NCBI GenBank assembly: GCA_029433155.1
Contig: JAQYTT010000002.1
Span: forward strand, 62,001-126,000
Direction of reading: 5' to 3'
DNA length: 64,000 nucleotides
Source of the DNA: Lactobacillaceae bacterium L1_55_11
GTDB lineage: Bacteria > Bacillota > Bacilli > Lactobacillales > Lactobacillaceae
Below, one piece after another: positions 61,634 to 64,000 of the stretch. The position numbers and the translations under genes were made by a program. Every line of letters starts with the position of its first letter. The first letter of the stretch is position 1. Below the pieces are notes generated by a model that saw only the letters and a program-made list of their open reading frames with translations, did not search any database and had not been told where the DNA came from.

Positions 61634-63652
61634 ATGTCAACGAACCAAACCTTTTACATTACAACCCCGATTTATTATCCGTCGGGCAAGCTCCAGCTGG
61701 GAAACACCTACACGACGGTGCTGGCTGATGCCACCGCACGTTACCACCGCCTGCTGGGAGACGATGTTTTCTTCCTGACTGGAACTGATGAACACGGTCT
61801 GAAAATCCAGCAGAAGGCTGAAGCTGCCAACGTTTCTGAGATGGAGTACCTGGACGGCATGGCCGCTCAAATCAAGGATCTGTGGAAGTTAATGGATATT
61901 TCCTACGACCACTTTATCCGGACCACTGATGAAATTCACGAGCGAGCCGTTCAGCGGATTTTTGAGACCCTGCTCGAAAAGGGTGATATCTACAAGGGTA
62001 AGTACGAAGGTTGGTACTCAGTTTCTGATGAAGAGTACTTCACGGAATCCCAACTGGCCGAAGTTTACCGCGATGAAGAAGGTAACGTGACCGGTGGGAT
62101 GGCCCCATCCGGCCACGAGGTCGAGCGGGTTCAAGAAGAGACTTACTTCTTTAAAATGAGTAAATATGCCGACTGGCTCGTAGACTACTATAAGAGCCAC
62201 CCCAGCTTCATCCAGCCTGAGGCGCGGATGAATGAGATGATTAGTAACTTCATCAAGCCTGGTCTGGAAGACCTGGCCGTGACCCGGACTTCCTTTAACT
62301 GGGGTGTGCCAGTGCCTGGTGACCCTAAACACGTCATTTATGTCTGGATTGATGCCCTTGCCAACTATATTACGGCCCTGGGCTACGACACCGACAACGA
62401 CGAACTCTTTAAGAAGTTCTGGCCCGCCAATGTCCAGTTAGTTGGTAAGGAAATTGTCCGCTTCCATACCATCTACTGGCCAATCATGCTCCACGCCCTT
62501 GGACTGGAACTGCCTAAGGAAATTATCGGCCACGGCTGGCTGGTGATGAAGAACGGTAAGATGTCGAAGTCTAAGGGTAACGTGATTTATCCTGAAGTGC
62601 TCGAAGAGCGTTACGGCTTGGATGCCGTTCGTTACTACCTGCTGCGGTCAATGCCATTTGGTAACGACGGGGTCTTCACGCCCGAAGACTTTGTCGACCG
62701 GGTTAACTACGACTTGGCCAACGACCTCGGTAACCTCTTAAACCGGACGGTCGCCATGGTGAACAAGTACGAGGACGGCGTGGTGCCATCCTTGGATACT
62801 GGTAAGACGCCCTTTGATCAGGAACTGGTTAAGACGGTTGATGATGGCATTGCTGCCTATAACGAGCACTTCGGTCAGGTACGGACGGCCGACGCTATCG
62901 AAGACGTTTGGACGATTGTCCGTCGGGCTAACAAGTACATTGATGAAACCCAGCCATGGGTTTTGGCCCGTGACGAAGAAAAGACTGCTGAGCTGGGTTC
63001 AGTGATGGCCCACCTGGTAGCATCGCTACGCGTGGTTGCTACGCTTCTGCAGCCAGTTTTGACCCAGGCACCGAAGAAGATTTTTGCCCAGCTTGGACTG
63101 GACTACCCTGAAGACGGGGTTAAGATTGAAGGCTTGGCCTTTGACCAGTTGCCAGCTGGTATGAAGGTTGCTGAGAAGGGTGACCCAATCTTCCCTCGCC
63201 AGGATGTGGAGGCCGAAGTTGCCTTTATCGCTGGTCTTGTTGCCAAGGATAAGAAGGGCAAGGGCCGGGCGGTTAAGGACGCTGCGATTGCAGCGGCCCA
63301 GGAAAAGGAAGCTGAATCTAAGCCTGAAATCACCTATGATGACTTTGATAAGATTCAGCTCCTGGCCGCTAAGATTACGGCAGCTGAGAATGTGACCAAG
63401 TCTAAGAAGTTGATTAAGTTCACCTTGGACGACGGTTCTGGTGAACCGCGTCAGATTCTATCCGGAATCCGCGAGTGGTACCCAGAACCTAACGACCTGG
63501 TCGGTAAGACCGTGGCTATCGTGGCTAACATGAAGCCCCGTAAGATGGCCGGCGAACTTAGCCAGGGAATGATTCTGTCGGCTGAAAAGCACGGTAAGGT
63601 GACTGTGACGATTCTGCCAGACAGCATCGAGCCAGGATCTGGAATTGAGTAA
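61634..63652 (+). CDS. metG: Methionyl-tRNA synthetase, zinc-free type
   Basis: 672 residues: catalytic domain, KMSKS at 309-313, anticodon-binding domain and a C-terminal EMAP-like tRNA-binding domain (from about 565, DFDKIQLLAAKITAAENV). The HIGH-like motif is QLGN (21-24), with Gln in place of the first His. The zinc-knuckle cysteines are replaced (GWYSVSDEEYFTESQL), a form seen in other lactobacilli. I see no cysteine in the protein. -10 TATACT at 61585-61590; AAAGAGAGA ribosome site. No T-box is evident in the leader. Confidence 0.96.
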   Translation: MSTNQTFYITTPIYYPSGKLQLGNTYTTVLADATARYHRLLGDDVFFLTGTDEHGLKIQQKAEAANVSEMEYLDGMAAQIKDLWKLMDISYDHFIRTTDEIHERAVQRIFETLLEKGDIYKGKYEGWYSVSDEEYFTESQLAEVYRDEEGNVTGGMAPSGHEVERVQEETYFFKMSKYADWLVDYYKSHPSFIQPEARMNEMISNFIKPGLEDLAVTRTSFNWGVPVPGDPKHVIYVWIDALANYITALGYDTDNDELFKKFWPANVQLVGKEIVRFHTIYWPIMLHALGLELPKEIIGHGWLVMKNGKMSKSKGNVIYPEVLEERYGLDAVRYYLLRSMPFGNDGVFTPEDFVDRVNYDLANDLGNLLNRTVAMVNKYEDGVVPSLDTGKTPFDQELVKTVDDGIAAYNEHFGQVRTADAIEDVWTIVRRANKYIDETQPWVLARDEEKTAELGSVMAHLVASLRVVATLLQPVLTQAPKKIFAQLGLDYPEDGVKIEGLAFDQLPAGMKVAEKGDPIFPRQDVEAEVAFIAGLVAKDKKGKGRAVKDAAIAAAQEKEAESKPEITYDDFDKIQLLAAKITAAENVTKSKKLIKFTLDDGSGEPRQILSGIREWYPEPNDLVGKTVAIVANMKPRKMAGELSQGMILSAEKHGKVTVTILPDSIEPGSGIE

Positions 63653-63678
63653 ATTTTGATTCTTGTGGAGGAACAGCG

Positions 63679-63879
63679 ATGCAATCGTTTGTGAAGCTGT
63701 TTTTAAAGTGTTTTGTTGCCACGTTTGCGGTGATTTTGTGTGCGCAAGGGATGATTAATATTCTGTCTCACGACGCTTTCCTTGCGGAATTTGGACACGT
63801 TTTATCCTTTTCCTTTGTATTTAGCTTAGTTGCGACTTGTGTGGTCAAGTGGCGAAACAGCAGAAACCACAAAGATTAA
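63679..63879 (+). CDS. Small two-TM membrane protein, unknown function
   Basis: 66 residues, GGAGGAA ribosome site, 26 bases after metG. Two TM helices (about 9-26 and 38-57) with a basic tail KWRNSRNHKD. It has the size and layout of the small membrane proteins of the island upstream of metG. It contains two cysteines. Confidence 0.72.
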   Translation: MQSFVKLFLKCFVATFAVILCAQGMINILSHDAFLAEFGHVLSFSFVFSLVATCVVKWRNSRNHKD

Positions 63880-63888
63880 TCCCAAAGT

Positions 63889-63919
63889 AAAAAAGGAAGC
63901 CGTCATGGCTTCCTTTTTT
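63889..63919 (+). terminator. Terminator after the last gene
   Basis: Stem AAAAGGAAGCC/GGCTTCCTTTT, loop GTCAT, T tract. Confidence 0.92.
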
Positions 63920-64000
63920 ACTATCAACATTCAAATTTTTCAAAATAACCTAACTGTTTTTTGTTTATTTTTACAAAGGGTGGTTAGGTTTTTTGTTGAT

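Overview
The window is chromosomal DNA of a lactic acid bacterium (order Lactobacillales, most likely Lactobacillaceae in the broad sense). The signs are AAGGAGG-type ribosome sites, dense intrinsic terminators, a CcpA cre site, a lysine riboswitch, an L10 leader, a small SRP RNA, and the Firmicutes gene orders mrnC-rlmB-sigH-rpmG-secE-nusG-rplKA-rplJL and dnaX-recR-yaaL-tmk-darA-holB-rsmI. The DNA looks fairly GC-rich for this group. The genus cannot be fixed from sequence alone.

Layout: 1-2.6 kb is the end of the F1 ATP synthase operon (atpG'-atpD-atpC). 2.7-12.9 kb carries a LysM wall protein, tRNA-Glu, panE, trpS, an LCP cell-wall ligase, membrane proteins and a lysine-riboswitch-controlled lysP. 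12.9-17.4 kb is a BceRSAB-type peptide-antibiotic sensing and detoxification module whose permease gene is frameshifted. 17.5-20.5 kb is an iron or metal-chelate ABC importer with a perfect palindrome on its promoter. 20.5-34 kb is the transcription/translation core (rpoB, rpoC, mrnC, rlmB, sigH-like, rpmG, secE, nusG, rplK, rplA, rplJ, rplL). 34-41.8 kb holds rsmC, tadA, SRP RNA and the dnaX-to-thioesterase operon. 41.8-47.1 kb has galE, four tandem CPBP intramembrane proteases and fructokinase. 47.1-55.5 kb has tRNA-Lys, vanY-like, dNK, ogt, a nucleoside hydrolase, a ferredoxin-NADP reductase, a nuclease, and a polar amino acid ABC importer behind a leader-peptide attenuator. 55.6-61.4 kb is an accessory island of small membrane proteins, several paralogous, with a membrane-anchored XRE regulator and a fifth CPBP protein. 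metG and a small membrane protein close the window.

Two themes stand out. First, core machines have lost cysteine and zinc sites. RpoC keeps zinc site 1 but lacks all four ligands of site 2. DnaX and HolB both lack their zinc modules, MetG lacks the zinc-knuckle cysteines, and no cysteine is visible in RpoB. Both ABC substrate-binding proteins also lack a lipobox cysteine. Second, regulation is dense and compact: attenuators, terminators that double as promoters, duplicated terminators, and repeated promoter elements in the small-membrane-protein island. The strongest candidate for an undescribed element is the leader at 54683-54879. It combines a consensus promoter, a 19-codon ORF with a strong ribosome site, and mutually exclusive antiterminator and terminator helices ahead of an amino acid importer.
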